Assembly: GCF_011881725.1 (NCBI RefSeq)
Contig: NZ_JAATUR010000012.1
Coordinates: 1-64,000 of the forward strand
DNA length: 64,000 nt
Source: Escherichia coli
Lineage (GTDB): Bacteria > Pseudomonadota > Gammaproteobacteria > Enterobacterales > Enterobacteriaceae
Direction of reading: 5' to 3'
How positions within the stretch are numbered: position 1 is the stretch's first letter; each line of letters begins with the position of its first letter. Shown here piece after piece: positions 55,515 through 64,000 of the stretch. Both the position numbers and the translations under genes were made by a program. The notes beneath the pieces are model-generated. The model had not been told where the DNA came from. It worked only from the letters and a program-made list of their open reading frames with translations, and ran no database searches.

Positions 55515-58337
55515 TTACAGCATCGGCTTGAGGAAGCGCGCCGTATGCGAAGCTTCGCACTCTGCGACGGTTTCTGGCGTCCCGGAGACGAGGATCTCGC
55601 CGCCGCCGCTGCCGCCTTCTGGCCCCAGGTCGACAATCCAGTCAGCGGTTTTGATCACGTCGAGATTGTGCTCAATCACCACAATGGTATTGCCCTGATC
55701 GCGCAGTTTATGCAGCACATCAAGCAGTTGTTGTATATCGGCAAAATGCAGGCCGGTGGTCGGTTCATCGAGAATGTACAACGTCTGCCCCGTGCCACGT
55801 TTTGACAGCTCACGCGCCAGCTTCACGCGCTGGGCTTCACCGCCAGAAAGCGTGGTGGCGGACTGCCCGAGGCGAATATACGTCAGGCCAACGTCCATCA
55901 GCGTTTGTAGCTTACGCGCCAGTGCCGGTACGGCATCGAAGAACTCTCGCGCCTCTTCGATGGTCATATCCAGCACTTCGTGGATGGTTTTGCCTTTGTA
56001 CTTAATCTCCAGCGTTTCACGGTTATAGCGTTTACCTTTGCACTGGTCGCACGGCACGTAAATGTCCGGCAGGAAGTGCATCTCCACTTTGATCACACCG
56101 TCGCCCTGACAGGCTTCGCAGCGTCCGCCACGGACGTTAAAGCTGAAACGTCCTGGCGTATAACCGCGCGCTCGGGATTCCGGTACGCCTGCAAACAGTT
56201 CACGTACAGGTGTGAATACGCCGGTATAGGTCGCCGGGTTAGAACGCGGAGTACGCCCAATTGGGCTTTGGTCGATATCAATGACTTTGTCGAAATGCTC
56301 CAGCCCCTGAATATCGCGATACGGCGCAGGTTCAGCAATGGTCGCGCCATTCAACTGACGTTGGGCAATCGGGAACAGCGTGTCGTTAATCAGTGTCGAT
56401 TTACCTGAACCTGAAACCCCGGTAATACAGGTAAACAGACCGACTGGCAGCGTCAGCGTTACGTCTTTCAGATTGTTACCGCGTGCGCCTGTCAGTTTCA
56501 GCACTTTTTCCGGATTCGCCGGAACGCGTTTCTTCGGCACTTCAATCTTGCGTTTGCCGCTCATGTACTGTCCGGTTAACGACTCTGGTACTGCCATAAT
56601 CGCTTCCAGCGGGCCTTCCGCGACCACTTCACCGCCGTGAACACCCGCACCCGGACCGATGTCGATAACGTGGTCAGCCGCGCGAATAGCGTCTTCGTCG
56701 TGCTCCACCACAATCACGGTGTTACCGAGATCGCGCAGGTGGATAAGTGTGCCCAACAGGCGTTCGTTATCGCGCTGGTGCAGACCGATTGACGGTTCAT
56801 CGAGCACATACATAACGCCAACCAGCCCCGCGCCAATCTGGCTTGCAAGGCGGATACGCTGAGCCTCACCGCCGGAAAGCGTTTCTGCCGAGCGGGAAAG
56901 CGTGAGGTAGTTCAGCCCGACGTTAACGAGGAATTTCAAGCGATCGCCGATCTCTTTAAGGATTTTTTCCGCAATCTTCGCCCGCTGACCTGCGAGTTTG
57001 AGATTGTTGAAGAATTCCATCGCATGACCGATGCTCATGTCGGAGATAGCAGGCAGTGGCGTATTCTCGACATAAACGTGGCGCGCTTCCCGACGCAGAC
57101 GCGTACCTTCGCAACTGGCGCATGGGCGATTACTGATAAACTTGGCTAACTCCTCACGTACCGCACTGGATTCCGTCTCTTTATAACGGCGCTCCATATT
57201 GTGCAGCACGCCTTCAAAAGGATGGCGGCGGATGGAGGTATCGCCGCGATCGTTCATGTATTTGAATTCGATGTTTTCTTTGCCAGAACCGTACAGCACC
57301 ACTTTATGCACGTTCGCGCTCAGGCTGCCCCACGGCGCTTCGACGTCGAACTTATAGTGATCTGCCAGCGATTTCAGCATCTGGAAGTAATAGAAGTTGC
57401 GGCGATCCCAGCCGCGGATCGCGCCGCCAGCCAGCGACAGCTCCGGGTTTTGGATCACACGATCAGGATCGAAATATTGTTGTACGCCGAGGCCGTCACA
57501 GGTCGGGCAGGCCCCCGCCGGGTTGTTAAACGAAAACAGGCGCGGTTCCAGTTCACGCATACTGTAGCCGCAAATCGGACAGGCGAAGTTGGCGGAGAAC
57601 AGCAGCTCTTCCGCTTTCGGATCGTCCATATCCGCAACGACCGCCGTACCGCCGGAAAGCTCCAGCGCGGTCTCAAACGACTCGGCCAGACGTTGGGTAA
57701 GATCGTCACGTACCTTGAAGCGATCAACCACCACTTCAATGGTGTGTTTCTTTTGCAGTTCCAGTTTCGGCGGATCGGAAAGATCGCAGACTTCGCCATC
57801 TATGCGCGCACGGATGTACCCCTGGCTTGCCAGGTTCTCCAGCGTTTTGGTGTGTTCGCCTTTGCGTTCTTTAATGATTGGCGCCAGCAGCATCAGACGT
57901 TTACCTTCCGGCTGCGACAGCACGTTATCCACCATCTGGCTGACGGTTTGCGCCGCCAGCGGGACGTCGTGGTCCGGGCATCGCGGCTCGCCGACGCGGG
58001 CGAACAATAAACGCAAATAGTCGTGGATTTCGGTGATTGTCCCCACCGTGGAGCGCGGGTTATGAGACGTCGATTTCTGTTCAATTGAGATGGCAGGAGA
58101 AAGCCCCTCAATATGGTCGACGTCCGGCTTTTCCATCAGTGACAGAAACTGCCGCGCATAGGCAGAAAGGGATTCAACGTAACGACGCTGCCCTTCGGCA
58201 TATAAGGTGTCGAAAGCGAGCGAGGATTTGCCAGAACCCGAAAGCCCGGTCACGACAATTAACTTGTCGCGGGGGATAACGAGGTTGATGTTTTTGAGAT
58301 TATGGGTGCGGGCGCCCCGAACTTCGATCTTATCCAT
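55515..58337 (-). CDS. uvrA: excinuclease ABC subunit A
   Basis: UvrA recognises bulky DNA lesions and loads UvrB. The 940-residue protein has two ABC modules with Walker [10 protein letters not shown] (31-39) and GVSGSGKST (about 640), two signature LSGGEAQR motifs, and zinc-finger cysteine pairs (CPICGY and [14 protein letters not shown]). It is full-length. It is divergent from ssb and SOS-controlled. Confidence 0.98.
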   Translation of the reverse strand: MDKIEVRGARTHNLKNINLVIPRDKLIVVTGLSGSGKSSLAFDTLYAEGQRRYVESLSAYARQFLSLMEKPDVDHIEGLSPAISIEQKSTSHNPRSTVGTITEIHDYLRLLFARVGEPRCPDHDVPLAAQTVSQMVDNVLSQPEGKRLMLLAPIIKERKGEHTKTLENLASQGYIRARIDGEVCDLSDPPKLELQKKHTIEVVVDRFKVRDDLTQRLAESFETALELSGGTAVVADMDDPKAEELLFSANFACPICGYSMRELEPRLFSFNNPAGACPTCDGLGVQQYFDPDRVIQNPELSLAGGAIRGWDRRNFYYFQMLKSLADHYKFDVEAPWGSLSANVHKVVLYGSGKENIEFKYMNDRGDTSIRRHPFEGVLHNMERRYKETESSAVREELAKFISNRPCASCEGTRLRREARHVYVENTPLPAISDMSIGHAMEFFNNLKLAGQRAKIAEKILKEIGDRLKFLVNVGLNYLTLSRSAETLSGGEAQRIRLASQIGAGLVGVMYVLDEPSIGLHQRDNERLLGTLIHLRDLGNTVIVVEHDEDAIRAADHVIDIGPGAGVHGGEVVAEGPLEAIMAVPESLTGQYMSGKRKIEVPKKRVPANPEKVLKLTGARGNNLKDVTLTLPVGLFTCITGVSGSGKSTLINDTLFPIAQRQLNGATIAEPAPYRDIQGLEHFDKVIDIDQSPIGRTPRSNPATYTGVFTPVRELFAGVPESRARGYTPGRFSFNVRGGRCEACQGDGVIKVEMHFLPDIYVPCDQCKGKRYNRETLEIKYKGKTIHEVLDMTIEEAREFFDAVPALARKLQTLMDVGLTYIRLGQSATTLSGGEAQRVKLARELSKRGTGQTLYILDEPTTGLHFADIQQLLDVLHKLRDQGNTIVVIEHNLDVIKTADWIVDLGPEGGSGGGEILVSGTPETVAECEASHTARFLKPML

Positions 58338-58422
58338 TCACCTTTCCCGGATTAAACGCTTTTTTGCCCGGTGGCATGGTGCTACCGGCGATCACAAACG
58401 GTTAATTATGACACAGAATGAC

Positions 58423-58438
58423 CTGAATGAATATACAG
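58423..58438. promoter_or_regulatory. LexA box between uvrA and ssb
   Basis: CTGAATGAATATACAG fits CTG-N10-CAG with the usual AT-rich core. It lies 85 bp upstream of uvrA and 150 bp upstream of ssb, and in K-12 the same box controls uvrA and one ssb promoter. Confidence 0.92.
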
Positions 58439-58587
58439 TATTGGAACGCAAAACCCAGAGCGCTATGTAACAATGTTTGACCAGAATTGTTTAGCGGAAC
58501 CGAGGTCACAACATAGTAAAACCGCTATTGGTAATGCTACAATCGCGCGTTTACACTTATTAGAACGTTTTTTCAGGAGACATGAAC

Positions 58588-59124
58588 ATGGCCAGCAGAG
58601 GCGTAAACAAGGTTATTCTCGTTGGTAATCTGGGTCAGGACCCGGAAGTACGCTACATGCCAAATGGTGGCGCAGTTGCCAACATTACGCTGGCTACTTC
58701 CGAATCCTGGCGTGATAAAGCGACCGGCGAGATGAAAGAGCAGACTGAATGGCACCGTGTTGTGCTGTTCGGCAAACTGGCAGAAGTGGCCAGCGAATAT
58801 CTGCGTAAAGGTTCTCAGGTTTATATCGAAGGTCAGCTGCGTACCCGCAAATGGACCGATCAATCCGGTCAGGATCGCTACACCACTGAAGTCGTGGTGA
58901 ACGTTGGCGGCACCATGCAGATGCTGGGCGGCCGTCAGGGCGGTGGAGCTCCTGCAGGCGGCAATATGGGCGGTGGTCAGCCGCAGGGCGGTTGGGGTCA
59001 GCCTCAACAGCCGCAGGGTGGTAATCAGTTCAGCGGCGGCGCGCAGTCTCGTCCGCAACAGTCCGCTCCGGCAGCGCCGTCTAACGAGCCGCCGATGGAT
59101 TTCGATGACGATATCCCATTCTGA
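58588..59124 (+). CDS. ssb: single-stranded DNA-binding protein
   Basis: Ssb coats single-stranded DNA and recruits repair and replication proteins. The 178-residue protein has an N-terminal OB fold ([20 protein letters not shown] onward to about 112), a Gly/Gln/Pro-rich linker, and the acidic C-terminal tip MDFDDDIPF that binds partner proteins. ATG 58588 follows TCAGGAG; the frame opens two codons earlier. Confidence 0.98.
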   Translation: MASRGVNKVILVGNLGQDPEVRYMPNGGAVANITLATSESWRDKATGEMKEQTEWHRVVLFGKLAEVASEYLRKGSQVYIEGQLRTRKWTDQSGQDRYTTEVVVNVGGTMQMLGGRQGGGAPAGGNMGGGQPQGGWGQPQQPQGGNQFSGGAQSRPQQSAPAAPSNEPPMDFDDDIPF

Positions 59125-59192
59125 TTTCGATTTAAAACAATAGATTATATTGTTTAAGGTAGGTGATTAACGCATCTGCCAGAAATAAAAAA

Positions 59193-59215
59193 GAAGCCTC
59201 CATTATGGAGGCTTC
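59193..59215 (-). terminator. hairpin between ssb and yjcB
   Basis: GAAGCCTCCA/TGGAGGCTTC is a 10-bp stem with a 3-base loop. On the minus strand TTTTTTATT follows, so it best serves leftward transcription from yjcB; it may also protect the ssb 3' end. Confidence 0.75.
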
Positions 59216-59239
59216 AGATTGTTGACAAAGTGCGCTTTG

Positions 59240-59345
59240 TTCATGCCGGATGCGGCGTTAACGCCTTATCCAGCCTACAAAAACATGCAAATTCAATATA
59301 TTGCATTTCTCTGGTAGGCCTGATAAGCGTAGCGCATCAGGCAAT
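59240..59345. repeat. BIME between ssb and yjcB
   Basis: REP GCCGGATGCGGCG ... GCCTTATCCAGCC and REP GTAGGCCTGATAAGCG ... GCGCATCAGGC flank a linker holding GCAAATTCAATATATTGC (59287-59304). With the flanking GTTGACAAAGTGC it mirrors the BIME downstream of the sor operon. Confidence 0.85.
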
Positions 59346-59353
59346 TTTGCGTT

Positions 59354-59635
59354 TCACACCAAAATCATCGGCCATTGTGGCGGTGCCTGATTTGTTGCTT
59401 CCACCATTACCGACTCTATGTTGTGCCAGATTGCGGCAATATCCATCATTGTGATTCCGAGCAGTCCCATCGCGAACCAGCAGGCGGAAACAACGCCCAG
59501 GCCACTACTGATCACCGCAAGTCCCACGTAATCAGATCGACGAAAACGGATGTTGAGCGTACTTGCCAGAAACATCAGTACGGCGCTAAGAAGCTGCCAG
59601 CGAAGAAGAACCACGCCAGTGGTGAGGGTAGCCAT
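59354..59635 (-). CDS. yjcB: small membrane protein YjcB
   Basis: The 93-residue protein has two to three hydrophobic helices (VVLLRWQLLSAVLMFLAST, then YVGLAVISSGLGVVSACWFA and LLGITMMDIAAIW), so it is an inner-membrane protein. No function is known. ATG 59635 matches the K-12 start MATLTTGVVLL and has GAGGAAA upstream; the open frame extends 27 codons further. Confidence 0.88.
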   Translation of the reverse strand: MATLTTGVVLLRWQLLSAVLMFLASTLNIRFRRSDYVGLAVISSGLGVVSACWFAMGLLGITMMDIAAIWHNIESVMVEATNQAPPQWPMILV

Positions 59636-60074
59636 CAAACATTTCCTCTGAAAATAACCGATGCCCTGGACAGCACGGCGTTGCTCACGGAAGGCGTGAT
59701 GCAGTCTGGCTATCATGGGGCTTGCAAAACATCAAAATGAAACAATTAGTGTGTTTCATTATTTTTGTGAACTATATCACAATTGGTTGTTTGTTAGCCA
59801 GGTAGTATCGCTATTTTTATTAGCGTGCTTATTTAGTGGTTTTTCAGTGGCGTCGCGGAAATATAAAAATATCGTACCTTCCTGACTGACTCTCATTTAT
59901 TTATAAATTCTTTTTATATCAGTGATTTATTTTTATTAAAGCAATAATTATAAAGGTATCAATTTCAAATCAGGCAAAAGTGCTATTTATACCGTAAGCT
60001 TTATCTAACGTCGTCGGTGGCCAGGGTTTTCACCTTGCAATGACCAGCTATAACCAGACAGGGAATTGATAGAA
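59636..60074. promoter_or_regulatory. yjcB-pdeC divergent intergenic region
   Basis: This 439-bp gap is AT-rich, especially 59750-59960, and should contain promoters of both genes. Several TATA-like hexamers are present, but no -35/-10 pair or known operator stands out. No gene is apparent. Confidence 0.4.
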
Positions 60075-61661
60075 ATGAGTCATCGTGCACGACACAAATT
60101 GCTGACGTTGCTGGGCATTATCTTTGTAGCAATCCTTCCTATCATCCTGTCACTATGGATTGCCTTCATTTGGGCAAAATCAGAAGTGAATAATCAGCTT
60201 CGTGTCTTTGCCCAACTGGCGCTGGATAAATCCGAGCTGGTCATTCAGCAGGCAGATTCAGCGAGCGATGAAGCGGAGCGCTATCAGGGGAAAGTTTGTA
60301 CTCCGGAGCATCAAAAGAGAATGTTGAATATTATTCGTGGCTATCTTTATATCAACGAACTGATATATGCCCATGACAACCGTTTTTTATGTTCTGCGCT
60401 TTTTTCTACTGTTGACGGATATATGATTGCCCCCGCAGATTATAAACGCGACCCTGATATTTCTATCTATTATTACCGCGATACCCCTTTTTTCTCCGGT
60501 TATAAAATGACTTATATGCAGCGGGGAAATTATGTGGCGGTCATCAATCCTTTATTCTGGAGTGAGGTGATATCTGACGACCCGACGCTGCAATGGGGCG
60601 TGTATGATACGGTGACGAAAACCTTTTTTTCGTTAAGCAACCGGTCCTCAGCTGAAATATTTACTCCGCTAATTCATCTGAATGATTTAACGGTGCAACG
60701 AAATGGTCATTTGTATGCAATGGTACATTCGACAAAACGCCCGATAGCGGCCATTGTTGCCACCTCAAATAAACGTCTAATCGCTCATTTTTATAAACAT
60801 CTTATCTTTGCTTTGCCCGCAAGTATTTTTTGCAGTCTTGTACTGCTGTTACTCTGGCTGCGGATTAGCCAGGAGTACCAGTCACCCAAACGCAAATTGC
60901 AGCGCGCCCTCGAAAAACGACAGCTTTGTCTGTATTACCAGCCAATTGTCGATATCAAAACAGAAAAATGTATTGGCGCTGAAGCGTTACTACGTTGGCC
61001 TGGTGACCAGGGGCAAGTGATGAGTCCGGCAGAGTTTATCCCGTTGGCGGAAAAAGAAGGGATGATTGAGTTAGTAACTGATTATGTTATTGATAATGTA
61101 TTCAGCGATCTGGGGGCGTATTTGGCAACACATGCCGATCGCTATATCTCTATTAACCTGTCAGCCACCGATTTTCATACATCGCGTTTAATTGCGCGAA
61201 CCAATCAGAAAGTAGAGCAATACGCTGTGCGTCCGCAGCAAATTAAATTTGAAGTTACTGAACATGCGTTTCTTGATGTCACCAGGATGACGCCGATTAT
61301 TCATGCTTTCCGTCAGGCCGGTTATGAAGTTGCGATTGATGACTTCGGCATTGGCTACTCTAACTTGCACAACCTTAATTCATTGAATATCGATATTTTG
61401 AAAATCGATAAATCGTTTGTTGAGACGATGACCACGCACAAAACCAGCCATTTGATTGCGGAACACATTATTGAACTGGCGCACAGTCTGGGTCTAAAAA
61501 CGATAGCAGAAGGGGTTGAAACGTTGGAGCAGGTTAATTGGTTGCGCAAACACGGTGTGCGTTATTGTCAGGGCTGGTACTTTGCAAAGGCAATGCCGCC
61601 GCAGATGTTTATGAAATGGACAGAGAAATCACCCGCACATGAGTTTACGTGCGGGCAATAA
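60075..61661 (+). CDS. pdeC: cyclic-di-GMP phosphodiesterase PdeC
   Basis: PdeC (YjcC) hydrolyses c-di-GMP. The 528-residue protein has an N-terminal helix, a periplasmic domain (about 35-235), a second helix and a cytoplasmic EAL domain with [32 protein letters not shown] and IAEGVE, all catalytic motifs intact. The periplasmic domain is the CSS type controlled by disulfide bonding. The motif here reads CSA (106-108), though Cys75 and Cys106 remain. This domain is clearly more divergent from K-12 than neighbouring genes. ATG 60075 is the known start. Confidence 0.94.
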   Translation: MSHRARHKLLTLLGIIFVAILPIILSLWIAFIWAKSEVNNQLRVFAQLALDKSELVIQQADSASDEAERYQGKVCTPEHQKRMLNIIRGYLYINELIYAHDNRFLCSALFSTVDGYMIAPADYKRDPDISIYYYRDTPFFSGYKMTYMQRGNYVAVINPLFWSEVISDDPTLQWGVYDTVTKTFFSLSNRSSAEIFTPLIHLNDLTVQRNGHLYAMVHSTKRPIAAIVATSNKRLIAHFYKHLIFALPASIFCSLVLLLLWLRISQEYQSPKRKLQRALEKRQLCLYYQPIVDIKTEKCIGAEALLRWPGDQGQVMSPAEFIPLAEKEGMIELVTDYVIDNVFSDLGAYLATHADRYISINLSATDFHTSRLIARTNQKVEQYAVRPQQIKFEVTEHAFLDVTRMTPIIHAFRQAGYEVAIDDFGIGYSNLHNLNSLNIDILKIDKSFVETMTTHKTSHLIAEHIIELAHSLGLKTIAEGVETLEQVNWLRKHGVRYCQGWYFAKAMPPQMFMKWTEKSPAHEFTCGQ

Positions 61662-61663
61662 TC

Positions 61664-61987
61664 CTAGATACGGTGGCGATAATCGCTGGGAGTCCGATCA
61701 AACTGCCGACGGAAAACGCGGGAAAAGGTCTGCTGTGAGACATACCCGAGATCCATCGCGATATCAAAAATAGGGCGTTCGGTGGTGCGCAGTTCAACGG
61801 CAGCCAGTAGCAAGCGGCGTTGACGAATGTAATCGCCAAGCGTCTGATGTGTCACCGTGCGGAACATCCGCTGTAAATACCACTTTGAATAACCTGATTT
61901 TTTCGCCACCACATCAATGTTCAGTGGCTGGTCGATATGCTCGTCAATCCATGCGATAAGATCCTGAATAATTTTCTGATGGGACAT
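61664..61987 (-). CDS. soxS: superoxide response activator SoxS
   Basis: SoxS is a 107-residue AraC/XylS-family activator of the superoxide regulon. It consists only of the DNA-binding domain with two helix-turn-helix motifs (INVDVVAKKSGYSKWYLQRM and the C-terminal one ending at IFDIAMDLGYVSQQTFSRV). It ends 2 bp from the convergent pdeC stop and is divergent from soxR, which controls its transcription. Confidence 0.97.
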   Translation of the reverse strand: MSHQKIIQDLIAWIDEHIDQPLNIDVVAKKSGYSKWYLQRMFRTVTHQTLGDYIRQRRLLLAAVELRTTERPIFDIAMDLGYVSQQTFSRVFRRQFDRTPSDYRHRI

Positions 61988-62043
61988 AAATCTGCCTCTT
62001 TTCAGTGTTCAGTTCGTTAATTCATCTGCTGGGGAGTATAATT

Positions 62044-62061
62044 CCTCAAGTTAACTTGAGG
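62044..62061. promoter_or_regulatory. SoxR operator
   Basis: CCTCAAGTTAACTTGAGG is a perfect 18-bp palindrome in the soxS-soxR gap. It is the SoxR site, positioned inside the long-spacer soxS promoter so oxidised SoxR can untwist it and activate soxS; it also limits soxR. Confidence 0.97.
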
Positions 62062-62072
62062 TAAAGCGATTT

Positions 62073-62537
62073 ATGGAAAAGAAATTACCCCGCATTAAAG
62101 CCTTGCTTACTCCAGGCGAAGTGGCGAAACGCAGCGGCGTGGCCGTATCGGCGCTGCACTTCTATGAGAGCAAAGGGCTGATTACCAGCATCCGCAATAG
62201 CGGTAATCAACGGCGATATAAGCGTGATGTGCTGCGATATGTGGCGATTATCAAGATTGCACAACGTATTGGCATTCCATTAGCGACCATTGGTGAAGCA
62301 TTTGGTGTGTTGCCCGAAGGGCATACGTTAAGTGCGAAAGAGTGGAAGCAGCTTTCTTCGCAATGGCGAGAAGAACTAGACCGGCGTATTCATACCTTAG
62401 TGGCTCTGCGAGATGAACTGGACGGTTGTATTGGTTGCGGTTGCCTTTCGCGTAGCGACTGCCCGTTGCGTAACCCGGGTGACCGCTTAGGGGAAGAAGG
62501 TACCGGCGCGCGTTTGTTGGAAGACGAGCAAAACTAA
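62073..62537 (+). CDS. soxR: redox-sensitive activator SoxR
   Basis: SoxR is the MerR-family sensor of redox-cycling compounds. The 154-residue protein has the N-terminal DNA-binding part ([20 protein letters not shown]), a dimer helix, and the [2Fe-2S] ligands Cys119, Cys122, Cys124 and Cys130 in [12 protein letters not shown]. All are intact, so no resistance-type alteration is obvious. Its end overlaps the antisense sRNA ryjA. Confidence 0.98.
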   Translation: MEKKLPRIKALLTPGEVAKRSGVAVSALHFYESKGLITSIRNSGNQRRYKRDVLRYVAIIKIAQRIGIPLATIGEAFGVLPEGHTLSAKEWKQLSSQWREELDRRIHTLVALRDELDGCIGCGCLSRSDCPLRNPGDRLGEEGTGARLLEDEQN

Positions 62538-62668
62538 AGCGCCACAAGGGCGCTTTAGTTTGTTTCCGGTCTTTGTCTTTCACTCTATCCCGCTGGTACA
62601 CAGGAGGGTTTCCCCCGACGTCAACACACCTCATTCGAGCACGTGGTGGAGGTTCCGGTTAGTGTTGA
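62529..62668 (-). ncRNA. ryjA: sRNA RyjA (SraL)
   Basis: RyjA/SraL is a Hfq-binding, RpoS-dependent sRNA of about 140 nt, known between soxR and ghxP and antisense to the soxR 3' end. Here TACAAT (62676-62681 on the minus strand) can serve as -10 and start near 62668. The RNA would end with the hairpin AAAGCGCC/GGCGCTTT (62536-62556) followed by AGTTTT. Boundaries are inferred from these signals and the known length. Known targets elsewhere include tig and rho mRNA. Confidence 0.65.
62536..62556. terminator. terminator shared by soxR and ryjA
   Basis: AAAGCGCCACAAGGGCGCTT (stem continuing one base) is an 8-bp stem that begins inside the soxR stop codon. T-rich sequence flanks both sides, so it can end soxR transcripts rightward and RyjA leftward. 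Confidence 0.8.
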
Positions 62669-62689
62669 TACTTTAATTGTATGTCGCCC

Positions 62690-63081
62690 CCGTATCTTCG
62701 CCAGTGCAAAAAGACGCTTTTTAACCGCAATATTTTTGCCATCTTGCGCGATTTTTTACTGCAACCCTTCGCTACAAGCTACCTACAAATGCCGTAATTT
62801 TGCGCATCGACGGTAACGTTTGCGCATCAATTGCCTGGTTTTTCATCGTCAATACGAGAAAAGGGAAAAAAGCAGCAAACTTAGGTTGAAAAAGCCGCCA
62901 TGATCGCCGGATAATCGTTTGCTTTTTTTTACCACCCGTTTTGTATGCGCGGAGCTAAACGTTTGCTTTTTTGTGACGCCCCAAATTGTCGCAAACCTGG
63001 AGCAGGAAGATAACGTTTCGCTGGCAGGGGATTGTCCGCCACGCATCTTGACGAAAAATAAACTCTCAGGGGATGTTTTCT
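62690..63081 (+). promoter_or_regulatory. ghxP leader with PurR-like motifs
   Basis: This non-coding stretch precedes ghxP. It contains the direct repeat TTTGCGCATC at 62799-62808 and 62820-62829 with AACGTTTGCGC between, and CGTTTGCTTTTTT at 62916-62928 and 62960-62972. The core AAACGTTTGC (62957-62966) resembles the PurR operator ACGCAAACGTTTNCNT. PurR control of this transporter in K-12 would fit, but the sites are inferred only from motif likeness. An open frame at 62919-63131 appears non-coding. Confidence 0.4.
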
Positions 63082-64000
63082 ATGTCTACGCCATCAGCGC
63101 GTACCGGCGGTTCACTCGACGCCTGGTTTAAAATTTCACAACGTGGAAGCACTGTCCGTCAGGAAGTGGTTGCCGGGTTAACAACGTTTCTGGCGATGGT
63201 CTATTCGGTTATCGTTGTTCCGGGCATGCTGGGTAAAGCGGGCTTCCCGCCAGCAGCAGTTTTTGTTGCGACCTGTCTGGTTGCCGGAATTGGTTCTATC
63301 GCGATGGGGCTGTGGGCTAATCTGCCACTGGCTATTGGTTGCGCCATCTCCCTGACCGCATTTACCGCATTTAGCCTGGTGTTGGGGCAGCATATTAGCG
63401 TTCCGGTCGCGCTGGGCGCCGTGTTCCTGATGGGGGTGCTGTTTACAGTAATTTCTGCAACGGGTATCCGTAGCTGGATTTTGCGCAACTTGCCGCACGG
63501 TGTAGCGCATGGTACGGGGATTGGTATCGGTTTGTTCCTGCTGCTGATTGCTGCTAATGGTGTTGGTCTGGTCATTAAAAATCCGCTCGACGGTCTGCCG
63601 GTTGCGCTGGGTGATTTCGCAACCTTCCCGGTCATTATGTCGCTGGTAGGTCTGGCGGTGATCGTCGGTCTGGAAAAACTGAAAGTGCCGGGCGGTATTC
63701 TGCTAACTATGATTGGTATCTCGATTGTGGGCCTGATCTTCGATCCCAACGTTCATTTCTCCGGCATTTTCGCTATGCCGTCCCTGAGCGATGAAAATGG
63801 TAACTCGCTGATTGGTAGCCTGGATATTATGGGCGCGCTTAATCCGGTGGTACTGCCGAGCGTACTGGCGCTGGTGATGACTGCAGTCTTTGATGCGACC
63901 GGAACCATCCGTGCAGTTGCCGGTCAGGCGAACCTGCTGGATAAACGCGGGCAGATCATTGATGGCGGCAAAGCGCTGACCACCGATTCCCTGAGCAGCG
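63082..64000 (+). CDS. ghxP: guanine/hypoxanthine permease GhxP (3' end outside window)
   Basis: The first 306 codons of a roughly 449-residue purine transporter are present. It belongs to the AzgA-like branch of the NCS2 family. The start [18 protein letters not shown] is followed by a chain of hydrophobic helices with [19 protein letters not shown], the substrate-binding AFSLVLGQ segment, and [19 protein letters not shown] near the window end. AGGGGA lies about ten bases before the ATG. The frame is open to the last base. Confidence 0.93.
   Translation, partial: MSTPSARTGGSLDAWFKISQRGSTVRQEVVAGLTTFLAMVYSVIVVPGMLGKAGFPPAAVFVATCLVAGIGSIAMGLWANLPLAIGCAISLTAFTAFSLVLGQHISVPVALGAVFLMGVLFTVISATGIRSWILRNLPHGVAHGTGIGIGLFLLLIAANGVGLVIKNPLDGLPVALGDFATFPVIMSLVGLAVIVGLEKLKVPGGILLTMIGISIVGLIFDPNVHFSGIFAMPSLSDENGNSLIGSLDIMGALNPVVLPSVLALVMTAVFDATGTIRAVAGQANLLDKRGQIIDGGKALTTDSLSS

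Noticed and set aside
57201..58010. 269-codon open frame opposite uvrA
   Set aside because: Antisense to the conserved uvrA coding sequence, low-complexity composition and no recognisable domain; a shadow of the GC-biased third positions.
62919..63131. 70-codon open frame spanning the ghxP start
   Set aside because: It overlaps ghxP out of frame, and its N-terminal part is encoded by the repeat-rich leader; no ribosome site seen.

Overview
This window reads as chromosomal DNA of Escherichia coli (or a very close Escherichia). Almost every gene matches an E. coli protein over its full length, in the K-12 order yjaB-metA-aceBAK-iclR-metH ... soxSR-ghxP, with the usual REP/BIME repeats between genes. 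It is not K-12-like throughout. arpA (between aceK and iclR), xylE (between psiE and malG), yjbL/yjbM (between zur and dusA) and yjbS (between tyrB and aphA) are absent. A complete-looking L-sorbose (sor) operon sits between pepE and rluF. Absence of arpA is the marker used to place strains in phylogroups B2, F or G, but one locus cannot settle the group.

Layout. 1-13.3 kb: acetyltransferase yjaB, then methionine and acetate metabolism. These are metA with tandem MetJ boxes, the glyoxylate-bypass operon aceB-aceA-aceK with IHF and IclR sites, its repressor iclR, B12-dependent metH, and the Na+/phosphate transporter yjbB. 13.3-20.8 kb: pepE, then on the minus strand sorC-sorD-sorF-sorB-sorA-sorM-sorE plus a terminal shikimate-dehydrogenase-like gene. 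This is a mannose-family PTS and catabolic operon for L-sorbose; its sorD carries a one-base frameshift. 21.2-30.3 kb: rluF, yjbD, lysC (with an unusually short leader that shows no lysine riboswitch), pgi, the exopolysaccharide operon yjbEFGH, and yjbT. 30.5-39.1 kb: psiE and the two divergent maltose operons, malEFG and malK-lamB-malM. A REP cluster in the malE-malF gap is built from about four tandem units. 39.2-48.3 kb: ubiC-ubiA, plsB/dgkA, lexA-dinF with two SOS boxes, yjbJ, zur, dusA and pspG. 48.4-64 kb: qorA, dnaB, alr, tyrB, aphA, yjbQ-yjbR, the divergent SOS pair uvrA/ssb, yjcB, pdeC, the divergent pair soxS/soxR with its palindromic operator, the sRNA ryjA (sraL), and the first two thirds of ghxP, cut by the window end.

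How the genes work together. The aceBAK and iclR sites make a local regulatory circuit for growth on acetate. The sor genes would import L-sorbose as the 1-phosphate (SorFBAM), reduce it (SorE) and oxidise glucitol-6-phosphate to fructose-6-phosphate (SorD), under SorC control. With sorD broken the pathway should stall unless another enzyme substitutes. The mal block supplies maltodextrin entry (LamB), capture (MalE) and import (MalFGK2).

I found no wholly new system. The observations most worth a second look are the riboswitch-less lysC leader, the frameshifted sorD in an otherwise intact sor operon, the translationally coupled aroE-like gene at the end of that operon, and the set of CACANNTGTG palindromes upstream of sorC. 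All comparisons with K-12 are from memory and not from alignment.
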